Below, one piece after another: positions 17,316 through 24,259 of a DNA stretch of 64,000 bases. The notes beneath the pieces were generated by a model that was not told the DNA's origin, made no database searches, and saw nothing but the letters and a program-made list of their open reading frames with translations. Source of the DNA: Chloroflexota bacterium (lineage in GTDB: Bacteria; Chloroflexota; Dehalococcoidia; JACPQD01). Both the position numbers and the translations under genes were made by a program. The DNA is taken from contig JACPQD010000009.1 of NCBI GenBank assembly GCA_016190665.1, forward strand, positions 1 to 64,000, read 5' to 3'. The stretch's first letter is position 1; the number at the start of each line of letters is the position of its first letter.

Positions 17316-18530
17316 TTATATCACTCCCGCCCTTCTTAGCTGCACCAGGTCCTCTTTCGAGTACCCCAACCGCCCACAGTAAACCTCCTCGTTATGCTCG
17401 CCCAGGCGAGGCGCGGGACGGCTTATGCCCCACGGCGTCACGGAGAACTTATAGGGCGCTCCCGCATAGGTTACCGGACCCGTGTCGTCCCGTTTAACCT
17501 CCACCCAGAACTCCCTGTCCTTGAGATGCGGGTTATCCACCTCCTCGGCGATGGTGTTGACCGGCGCCAGAGGCACCCGCTCCTTGAGGCACATCTCGAA
17601 GATCTCGGCTTTGGTGTGGGCCATAAGCCAGGGCGCCAGAAGGTCATCTACCTCCTGGGGGTACTCCATGCCCATGGCGTGGCGATTCCGGTAACGCGGG
17701 TCCTTCGTCCATTCCGGCGTCCCCATTATGCCCAGAAACCGTATCCACTGGGCGAGCTGGGGCGCCCTCAGCCTCACGTAGCCGTCCTTGCACTGAAGGG
17801 TCGTGGAGGGGTAGACGGTCTGAGAGTCCCGAAACCCGGAGCGCTTGGCCATGTGGCCCTTCTCCAGGTAGTCATATAGGTCGATGCCCAGGTGCAGGGC
17901 CGCCATGACCTCCGCCTCCGCGATGTCCACCTGCTGGCCCTCGCCAGTGACGTTGCGGGCGGCGAGGGCGACATAGGTGGCGGCGGCGGCGCTGACTCCG
18001 GCCTGATGGTCGCACTGGGAGAAAGGCATGGTGAGCGGCTCGCGGTCGGGAGAGCCGATGCCGACGGAGATGCCCCCCGCGGCGCTGCAGTTGATGTCGT
18101 AGGCCTTGTAGCCCTTGTACGGACCCGTCTGCCCGAAGGGCGTGATGGAGGTGACGATAAGCCGCGGGTTGACCTTGCGCAGGCTCTTGTAGTCGAGCCC
18201 GAGGGCTTTCATTTTCTTGGGGTGGTTGCTCTCAACAAACACATCGGCGTCTTCGAGTAGTCGCCGCAGGAGTTCCCTGCCGGTGGCCTTCTGCACGTTG
18301 AGCGTGATCCCCAGCTTGGAGGTGTTCATATTGAGGAAAAGCCCGCTCCGCTCCGGGTGGGGGACGTCCTTCAGGAAGGGGCCGTGGCGCCGGGCCCGGT
18401 CGCCCAGGTTTGGCTCCTCAATCTTGACGACCTCCGCACCCATGTCCGCCATCAGTTTGGTGCAATAGGGTGCGGCGATGAACTCGCCCAACTCCACGAC
18501 CTTCAGCCACGAAAGCGCCTGTTTAGCCAT
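17316..18530 (-). CDS. CoA-transferase family III (CaiB/BaiF-like), copy 2
   Basis: A 404-residue CaiB/BaiF-type CoA-transferase, the same length as its downstream neighbour but clearly diverged. Family features include VVELGEFIAAPYCTKLMADM at the N-terminus and a CoA-binding region with DVFVESNHPKKMKALGLD. The ATG at 18530 has GGAG nine bases upstream. It is the first gene after a 9-bp repeat cluster (18575-18613), which separates it from the selenoprotein gene ending at 18644. It probably forms one operon, and possibly one heterodimer, with copy 1, activating an organic acid taken up through the nearby solute-binding proteins. Confidence 0.92.
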   Translation of the reverse strand: MAKQALSWLKVVELGEFIAAPYCTKLMADMGAEVVKIEEPNLGDRARRHGPFLKDVPHPERSGLFLNMNTSKLGITLNVQKATGRELLRRLLEDADVFVESNHPKKMKALGLDYKSLRKVNPRLIVTSITPFGQTGPYKGYKAYDINCSAAGGISVGIGSPDREPLTMPFSQCDHQAGVSAAAATYVALAARNVTGEGQQVDIAEAEVMAALHLGIDLYDYLEKGHMAKRSGFRDSQTVYPSTTLQCKDGYVRLRAPQLAQWIRFLGIMGTPEWTKDPRYRNRHAMGMEYPQEVDDLLAPWLMAHTKAEIFEMCLKERVPLAPVNTIAEEVDNPHLKDREFWVEVKRDDTGPVTYAGAPYKFSVTPWGISRPAPRLGEHNEEVYCGRLGYSKEDLVQLRRAGVI

Positions 18531-18574
18531 ATGTCAACTGTCTCCTTCAACCAGCGCTAAGCCGAATACCTTGT

Positions 18575-18613
18575 GACATGTCGGACTTGTCGGACGGGTC
18601 AGACCTGTCCGAC
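18575..18613. repeat. 9-bp TCGGAC-type minisatellite, site 1
   Basis: Four units of TC(G/A/C)GAC plus three variable bases. It lies 31 bases beyond the stop codon of the UGSC selenoprotein gene. The same unit recurs at 20393, 23443, 24220, 34518, 36948 and 58749. Confidence 0.8.
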
Positions 18614-18643
18614 GAGCCAGCGGAAAGGGCGGAAGCCCTCGCC

Positions 18644-20308
18644 CTACTTGAAATCCTCCAGCGAAGTCGCCCGTCTCCCGTCTCCCAGAGACACCGCCTT
18701 CGTCACCGGCGCGGTATCCGTACCCAGGGTCGGCAAGTACGTGCCGTGGCCCCCGGGGGCGCCGGTGACAATGACGTAGATGTCTTCCTTGCAGTCGGCC
18801 ACGGGAATGCTGGTCTCGCCGGAGCTGTAATCGTAGTGGGAACGGCGCAGCTTCAGCAGCCCGTGCGAAGCCGGCGGGAACTTCGAGAGCGGCACCCGAG
18901 CATGATCGAAGAGGTACTGCTTGAAGTCTACCTTGGTGTAGCCCCCTACGGCCAGGATGCCGGCGAGCTGCGGGTTCAGGGCCAGAGCTGTCTGTCCGCC
19001 GTAAAACATGTTGTTGGTGCCCAGTCCCACCATGATGTCCGCCGAGAGCCAGAGAATGCTCTGTGGAGTCCTGTCAAGGACGATGAAGTTGTGGGTGGCC
19101 TGGACGCCGATGACGGTGACGGTGCTGACTTCTCGAGGGAAGCCCAGCTCCACGTGGAGCGGCTCCCAGGGGCTTTCGTCCTCATTCTCGGCGATGCAGA
19201 AGGTGTACTTGCCCGGCTGTCCCTGGATGGCCTTGTCCGTTGTCCCCGGCAAGCCGCCGCCAATGTTCATCAGAATCAAGCGGACGGCCCTTCCGATAGT
19301 GGCGTTGCTCCGCCAGCCCGCGCCGAAGACGTTAAAGCGGGCGTTAAGCCCTACCTCTTTGGCTATCGGCCCGTTGACGATGGCCAGCGGCGCCACCGGG
19401 TTAGTGGTGGCTTGAATGGTGGCCAGGCCGAACTGCGGCTCGGAGATGGCCTGCACAGCGGTAACTATTACGGGGAGGTACTCCGGCCGGCAGCCCGCCA
19501 TCACAGCGTTGACGGCGATCTTCTCCACCGTGGCCTTCGCCCAGCGCGGCGGTATGAGGGCGATCACCTCGCCCCTGTCCCTGCCGGCAAGGGTGAGCAT
19601 CCTTTCCACGGCTTCAGCGGTGGGGGCGACGATGGGCAGGCCATCCGTCCATCCCCGGTCGTAGAAGACGTCGGTGGCCTCCTCCGGAACGGAGACGCGC
19701 ACCGGCTCGGTGGAAAGCGATTGCCGGGGTCGGTCGGTATACTCCTCTATCTCCGCCAGGGGGTGCTTATCAACATATTCGCGGCTCACCTGCTGTTGAG
19801 GCCCGGTCAAGACAGCGACGATATCGTCGATAAGCTTGTCGGCCGCCGCCTCAGTGTCCTCAGTCTTCCAGCGCGCCTCGACCGGTATGCTGAGGATAGG
19901 CAGCGAGGCCACACCGAGAGACTTCGCCTCGGCCTGGCCCAGGGCATCAAAGCCCTTGGTGCAGACGGTGACCGTGGGGATGCCTCGCTTTTCGACCTCC
20001 AGCGCGGCGTGGATACACCACGTCGTGCAGGCGCCTCAGCAACCCAGCGCCGCCACGACGAAATCCGCCCTCTCACTGAGTTTCTCGCCGGCCTGCTGCG
20101 CCGGATTGCCGAAACGCCTCTCGACCTCTATGGAGGCGAAGCGGAAGCGCTCCGAGAGGCGCTGCACCACTTGCTTCAGCAAGGCGGCGGAGCCCAGCAT
20201 ATCGTTATCCAGCAGGCCGAGGACCTTGCCGTTCAGGTCGCCGACGCGTGGGGCAAGGCCGACGTCTCTGGTTTCGACTTCGCCGATGGGGCTCAGAAGA
20301 TCAGTCAT
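18644..20308 (-). CDS. UGSC-family selenoprotein with in-frame UGA (Sec91)
   Basis: Two same-frame segments, 20308-20039 and 20035-18644, are joined by a TGA at 20038-20036. Together they give a 554-residue protein collinear with the 558-residue paralogue at 24260-25936, which has Ser at that codon. Reading UGA as selenocysteine gives C-U-G-A-C-T-T-W-C (Sec91, Cys94, Cys98), followed by EVEKRGIPTVTVCT. This resembles the UGSC (seleno)protein family and recalls the UxxCxxC site of GrdB-type reductases. A hairpin 13 bases past the UGA could be the SECIS. The C-terminal two thirds carry FYDRGWTDGLPIV, ATTNPVAPLAIVNGP and GGGLPGTTDK. Function is unknown; redox chemistry at the Sec/Cys site is likely. 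A stop or pseudogene is less likely because both halves are intact. Confidence 0.8.
20002..20028 (-). promoter_or_regulatory. Putative bacterial SECIS hairpin of the UGSC gene
   Basis: On the minus strand CGTGG (20022-20018) pairs with CCACG (20012-20008) around a UGUAU loop, 13 bases after the UGA. The stem extends outward with two 2-bp blocks separated by mismatches. Its spacing is like that of the fdhA SECIS in this window (11 bases), although the loop differs from GGUCU. Confidence 0.45.
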
Positions 20309-20320
20309 ATCGCTTCTTGC

Positions 20321-20353
20321 AGACCGCCGAGGTTCCCAAGACCTCGGTGGTCT
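20321..20353. repeat. Inverted repeat just upstream of the UGSC gene
   Basis: AGACCGCCGAGGT and ACCTCGGTGGTCT form a 13-bp stem with one G-U pair, 12 bases upstream of the ATG at 20308. It shares the ACCTCGG/CCGAGGT core with the palindrome at 61311-61345. Confidence 0.55.
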
Positions 20354-20392
20354 CTCTCTCGCTTACCTGCGCGCTGCACGGACGTCCCCGAA

Positions 20393-20425
20393 TCGGACCC
20401 GTCGGACTCGTCAGACGCATCAGAC
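20393..20425. repeat. 9-bp TCGGAC-type minisatellite, site 2
   Basis: Four units (TCGGAC, TCGGAC, TCAGAC, TCAGAC at 9-base spacing), about 50 bases beyond the stop of the solute-binding gene at 20475. Confidence 0.75.
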
Positions 20426-20474
20426 TTCCGCAACCCAACCGCCCCCTGACCTCCGACAGGCAGGAATGCCTGTC

Positions 20475-22145
20475 CTACTTGGCCAGCCAGATATCCTGGT
20501 TCCTCAGGCTGCTGTACATGCCGCCAGGGGCCCCCACGTTCCTCACCTCTGGCCAGGAGCCGACAAAGCTATCCGACCAATAGGGCAGGATGGAGGGCCA
20601 CTCCTCAAGCAGGATCTGGTCCAGCTCTCTCACCATAGCCTTGCGTTTGGCCGCATCCAGCGTCTGGGACTGCTCCACGAAGAGCTTGTCGAACCTTTCG
20701 CTCTTCCACTTGCCGTAGTTCTGCGCTGCATCGCTGAGCCATTTGCGCGACAGCTCGTCGGGATCATTGATCCGATAGACGCTGGACTGCACGGCGAAGG
20801 TGTACTTCTGGGTGGACACCCGCTGGTCGAGCACCGCCCTTTCGGCCGTCTCGACGGTCAGATCAATGCCGATAGCGGCTACCTGGGCGCGTGCGAACTC
20901 CGCTGCCTTGGTCTGGTCCTCGCGCGTCAGCAGGCTGACCTTGAGTCCGCCGGCGTGGCCGGCGTCGGCCACAAGCTTCTTAGCGTCGGCGATATCCTGG
21001 TCTTTGGGCTGGCGATAGCCGGGCAGTTTGAGAACCTCCGCCGCAGGAATGCTCCATTGCCCAGGCGGTAAGAAGGTGCTCACCGTGGCCATTCCTTGCG
21101 CGATGGTCTTGATAGCAGCCTGACGGTCGAAGGACAAGGCGACTGCCCGCCGCACTCGCACATCGTTGAAAGGTGCCGTGGTGGTGTTGAAGTGGAACCA
21201 TGGCGACTGCATAACGGAGTAGCGCCACAACTTGAGGTCAGGCTGATCTTTTTGGACCACCTCCGCGTGAGAGGCAGTCAGCATGCCCGTGCTGCGGCCA
21301 GTGAGCTTTATGCGACCGGTGCGGAAAGCAGCGAAGTGGGTCGCCACGTCCTTGATGATGTAAGTGGTGATACCGTCCAGGTAGGGCCGTCCCTTCACGA
21401 AGTAGTCCGGGTTCTTGACCAACTCAAGGCTGCTTCCCGGGCTGTAAGACTTGAACTTGAAGGGGCCAGTGCCCACCACGTCCTTCTTCATATCTCCTTT
21501 GGCTTCCAGAACGTGTTTTGGCGTGATCACGAACCAGTCGGTGGCGAACTGGGCCATGAAGGAGAGGTAAGGGTACTTCATAACGATCTTGATGGTGGTG
21601 CTGTCAGGGGCCTCGATTTTGTTGACGGCCAGCATGTTGTCCTTTCTGGCACTGACGAATCCTCTTGGCGGGTCCTTGATCAGCTCCAGGCTGAACCTGG
21701 CGTCCTCAGCGGTGAAGGGCTTGCCATCATGCCACTTGACGCCGCTCTGCAATCGGAAGGTGTAGGTCTTGCCATCCGGACTAAGCTCCCAGTCCCTGGC
21801 CAGGTCGCCGATGATCTTCGTCGGCTCCAAGAGGTCATAATGCACGAGGGCGTTGTAGGCGGGCGCCAGCGGCTGCAAGGCCACTATGTTGGAAGTCTGG
21901 TAGATGTCATAGTTCGGCGGGTCGCCGGCGTCCGAGACGCTAAGGATGCCCCCGTAGCGCGGCTCGGCGGCCGATGGCTTCGGCGTTGCGCCGGGCGCCG
22001 TCGGCTTGGCGGCCTGGGTGGGCTGGGGTGCTGCCGCTTTAGGCGCTGGGCTGGGCTGGGGCGCGGCGGCCGGAGCGCAGGCCGCCAGCAGCAACCCCAG
22101 CACAGTGAGCCAAACTACGGAAACCAACAACTTGCTTCTGGTCAT
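20475..22145 (-). CDS. Solute-binding lipoprotein, peptide/nickel ABC family 5 (third copy)
   Basis: A 556-residue family-5 solute-binding lipoprotein. ATG at 22145 follows GAGGAGG. The lipobox is LLAAC, followed by a long Ala/Pro/Gln linker. Core motifs are SPDGKTYTFRLQSGVKWHDG and RRAVALSFDRQAAIKTIAQG. It is the closest relative of the copy at 14290-15987. It lies directly upstream of the UGSC selenoprotein gene and downstream of the double-hotdog dehydratase. No permease or ATPase is present, so either a shared membrane translocator is encoded elsewhere or it serves as a receptor. Confidence 0.9.
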   Translation of the reverse strand: MTRSKLLVSVVWLTVLGLLLAACAPAAAPQPSPAPKAAAPQPTQAAKPTAPGATPKPSAAEPRYGGILSVSDAGDPPNYDIYQTSNIVALQPLAPAYNALVHYDLLEPTKIIGDLARDWELSPDGKTYTFRLQSGVKWHDGKPFTAEDARFSLELIKDPPRGFVSARKDNMLAVNKIEAPDSTTIKIVMKYPYLSFMAQFATDWFVITPKHVLEAKGDMKKDVVGTGPFKFKSYSPGSSLELVKNPDYFVKGRPYLDGITTYIIKDVATHFAAFRTGRIKLTGRSTGMLTASHAEVVQKDQPDLKLWRYSVMQSPWFHFNTTTAPFNDVRVRRAVALSFDRQAAIKTIAQGMATVSTFLPPGQWSIPAAEVLKLPGYRQPKDQDIADAKKLVADAGHAGGLKVSLLTREDQTKAAEFARAQVAAIGIDLTVETAERAVLDQRVSTQKYTFAVQSSVYRINDPDELSRKWLSDAAQNYGKWKSERFDKLFVEQSQTLDAAKRKAMVRELDQILLEEWPSILPYWSDSFVGSWPEVRNVGAPGGMYSSLRNQDIWLAK

Positions 22146-22167
22146 GTTTGCCTCCTCGGTTTCAAGA

Positions 22168-22192
22168 CTGGACCCAGTGGACGCGGTGGACA
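22168..22192. repeat. TGGAC short 9-bp repeat
   Basis: TGGAC occurs three times at 9-base spacing between the third solute-binding gene and the dehydratase. A two-unit version is at 27917-27930. It may be a sub-type of the TCGGAC minisatellite. Confidence 0.55.
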
Positions 22193-22277
22193 CTATGGGC
22201 CCGCGCGAGGGTGGGGCGTGGCGGGCTTCCCGCTTCGCGCTCCCTGCTTCGCGCTCCCTATCCCTACCCCCTAGCCC

Positions 22278-23402
22278 CTACTCCCTCTTCGAGGGCAGCG
22301 CCGCCGTGGCCGTACTTGGCGCCGTTACTTCGTGGCGCTGGTTCTCCGCCCAAAGCTCCAAGTCCACAAGATGCTCGCCGTTCTGGACGTATTTCTTCAC
22401 CACCCTGCCTTTGCACCACTGGGTGTCGCCAAGGACGTTGAAACGCCTGAGCGAAGCGTGCAGCTTCTTGAGAGAGCCGTCGTCGCCTATCCAGTTAGTC
22501 ATCAGGTTGCCAAGCCAGGAGATGCGCTGGCAGCCGAAGTCGTAGGCGCCGGGGATGCCAGTGCCGCCCGCGGCGTCGGCCTGCTCGTGGACGCGGGCGA
22601 TAGCCTCGACAGCACCCGTCTTGGGGTCCTTGTAGGAGAAGGCGGGGTGCCTCAGGAACTCCCGGAGCTGAAGACCGTGAGACAACCCCCCAAGACAACC
22701 GGCCCGGAACGCCAGGACATCCCCGGTGCTGAGCGGGCCTTTGACCACGGGCGTCATCTCGTCGCCGACGTTCACGTCTTCCCAGAACCGCGGATTCGCG
22801 CCGCGGATCTCCTCGGCCAGAATGGCGTCCTGGATGGCCTTCATCTCCTCCGGAGTGTAGCTTGCGGCTTGCGCCTTTCTGGTGTACTTCCCAGTTTCTC
22901 TGGCCGCCTCTCTTTCCGCCCTCACCTGCCAACCCCTGGTCCTGGCCAACACCTCTCCCCTCTGGTTTCGATATGTGGCCACGGAATAAGTGATAACAGT
23001 CCGCCGGGCGAACTCGCTCTTTTTCTCCTCAATGTCCGTGAACTGCTCTTTCACCGTTATCCGGTTATCGACGTAGATCGTCCGCTGGAACTCCCAATCG
23101 TTACCGGAATGGAAGCCGTGGACGCCGGGCAACCCGCCGACCCTCCCGGCGCACCAGTAAACGCTGTAGAGGAAGCACGGTGGGGCGGTGATGCAACCAT
23201 ATCTAGTCTTGCGGGCGTACTCCTCGTCCTGGAAAAGCGGGTTGCCGTCCCCGATGCCCTGGCAGAAGTGGCGGATCTGGTCGCGGCCGGCATACTCGTT
23301 GTAGACGCCCATGCCGTAGCGGCTGGGGCGGTTGAACCTGCCGAGTTGGGCCCTCAGTTTCGCGATGCCCTCATCAGTTATCCTGGCGCTCTCCAAGACC
23401 AT
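22278..23402 (-). CDS. MaoC/FAS1-like double-hotdog acyl-CoA dehydratase-like protein
   Basis: A 374-residue protein made of two hotdog-type halves. Residues ~1-150 resemble the FAS1-like dehydratase region (GIGDGNPLFQDEEYA), and ~205-365 a MaoC-like half (FWEDVNVGDEMTPVVKGPLS, DVLAFRAG). Relatives hydrate enoyl-CoA or dehydrate 3-hydroxyacyl-CoA. In the first half the Asp/His motif GDxNPxHxD reads GDGNPLFQD, so the His is Phe there; which half is catalytic is not clear. It belongs to the minus-strand catabolic block with CoA-transferases and thiolase, as expected for acyl-CoA beta-oxidation-type chemistry. Confidence 0.82.
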   Translation of the reverse strand: MVLESARITDEGIAKLRAQLGRFNRPSRYGMGVYNEYAGRDQIRHFCQGIGDGNPLFQDEEYARKTRYGCITAPPCFLYSVYWCAGRVGGLPGVHGFHSGNDWEFQRTIYVDNRITVKEQFTDIEEKKSEFARRTVITYSVATYRNQRGEVLARTRGWQVRAEREAARETGKYTRKAQAASYTPEEMKAIQDAILAEEIRGANPRFWEDVNVGDEMTPVVKGPLSTGDVLAFRAGCLGGLSHGLQLREFLRHPAFSYKDPKTGAVEAIARVHEQADAAGGTGIPGAYDFGCQRISWLGNLMTNWIGDDGSLKKLHASLRRFNVLGDTQWCKGRVVKKYVQNGEHLVDLELWAENQRHEVTAPSTATAALPSKRE

Positions 23403-23442
23403 GAACTGAACGATCCTCCTGTTCCAAATCGGTGGCAGCGGC

Positions 23443-23503
23443 TGTCTGACCTGTCTGACCTGTCGGACGCGTCTGACGGGTCGGACTCGCCGGGCGGGTC
23501 AGA
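23443..23503. repeat. 9-bp TCGGAC-type minisatellite, site 3
   Basis: Six or more units (TCTGAC, TCTGAC, TCGGAC, TCTGAC, TCGGAC, then degenerate). It lies between the dehydratase start at 23402 and the stop of the gene at 23521. It is the longest array of this family in the window. Confidence 0.8.
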
Positions 23504-23520
23504 GAAGCGTACCTCTGGCG

Positions 23521-24018
23521 CTACTTCAACGCTTCAGGTTTGAAGCGCAAGATAACCGTCTCTTTTGCAGAGACCTCGGACAGGCGTTTGAATATCTCTT
23601 CCTGTTTCGGGCTCACCCGTTCCCGGTAGGCCTTGCACTCGCAGAAGAAATAATGCGAGAAATCCGGCGCGTAGACAAGCAGGTCAGGGCATTGCGTGGC
23701 GTCCTTAGACCTGTCGCGGTGGACAATGAAATTGAACACTTCTTGCCTGCCCCGAAGGAGTCTGCCCAATTTCTCCTGTTTTTGTGGGTGATTGCGGAAC
23801 TCGTATTGTTCGACCAGGCTCAGATAGCCGAGCGTTTCGAACAGCACTATGGCACCGAGCCATTCAAAGAAATGGTACTTCGGCTGGTTGGCTGCGATGC
23901 AGGCATCCAGCGAATCGAAGATCTCAGGATATCTTCCCACCCAGCGGTCCCGTAGCTTGTGATTTCGGAACTGCTCGCGCTGCTTCTCGCTGTAAGGTAC
24001 CGGCCCAAGCTCTCTCAT
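23521..24018 (-). CDS. Putative PD-(D/E)XK nuclease-like protein
   Basis: A 165-residue protein. ATG at 24018 follows GGGAG and avoids an upstream extension that would translate a repeat element. The C-terminal half contains CPDLLVYAPDFSHYFFCECK, a P-D...E-x-K arrangement like VRR-NUC/restriction-type nuclease cores, with ILRFKP at the end. The N-terminus (EKQREQFRNHKLRDRW) is basic. It does not fit the surrounding catabolic genes and is flanked on both sides by repeats, so it may be an accessory or transferred gene. A DNA-processing role is inferred only from the motif. Confidence 0.5.
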   Translation of the reverse strand: MRELGPVPYSEKQREQFRNHKLRDRWVGRYPEIFDSLDACIAANQPKYHFFEWLGAIVLFETLGYLSLVEQYEFRNHPQKQEKLGRLLRGRQEVFNFIVHRDRSKDATQCPDLLVYAPDFSHYFFCECKAYRERVSPKQEEIFKRLSEVSAKETVILRFKPEALK

Positions 24019-24037
24019 CAGAGTCTCCCTTTCCTTT

Positions 24038-24212
24038 GCTGGAGCCAGAATCCAAAAGGCGCTGATCGCAGGCCCATTTGCGTCTCCATGTTGCCTGTGC
24101 GACTGGATTCCGGCCTTCGCCGGAATCGACAAAGAGGTTACGCCTTCTTACTGGCGAAGGCCAGAATCCAGGAACGCTGGTCCGAGGCGCACCTGCGTTT
24201 TCACATTGAATG
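24038..24212. repeat. Degenerate direct repeat around a GGATTCCGGC palindrome
   Basis: Two ~55-base direct copies (from GCCAGAATCCA at ~24044 and again at ~24159, sharing CGCTG, GGC, TGCGT and ATTG blocks) flank a hairpin. The hairpin is GATTCCGGC (24106-24114), loop CTTC, GCCGGAATC (24119-24127). It resembles a REP or miniature element and supplies the false N-terminal extension of the gene at 23521-24018. Confidence 0.6.
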
Positions 24213-24219
24213 GACGACT

Positions 24220-24251
24220 TGACCGTCTGACGCGTCGGACAAGTCGGACGC
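24220..24251. repeat. 9-bp TCGGAC-type minisatellite, site 4
   Basis: Three units (TCTGAC, TCGGAC, TCGGAC at 9-base spacing), nine bases beyond the stop of the UGSC paralogue at 24260. Confidence 0.75.
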
Positions 24252-24259
24252 GCCCTGCG

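Noticed and set aside
18575..18613. CRISPR array or tRNA-like element in the TCGGAC repeats
   Set aside because: Units are only 9 bases, degenerate and few; no spacer structure and no cas genes.
20036..20038. UGSC gene as pseudogene split by a stop
   Set aside because: Only one UGA interrupts an otherwise intact 554-codon frame, it falls at a Cys-rich redox motif, and no other stop or frameshift is present.
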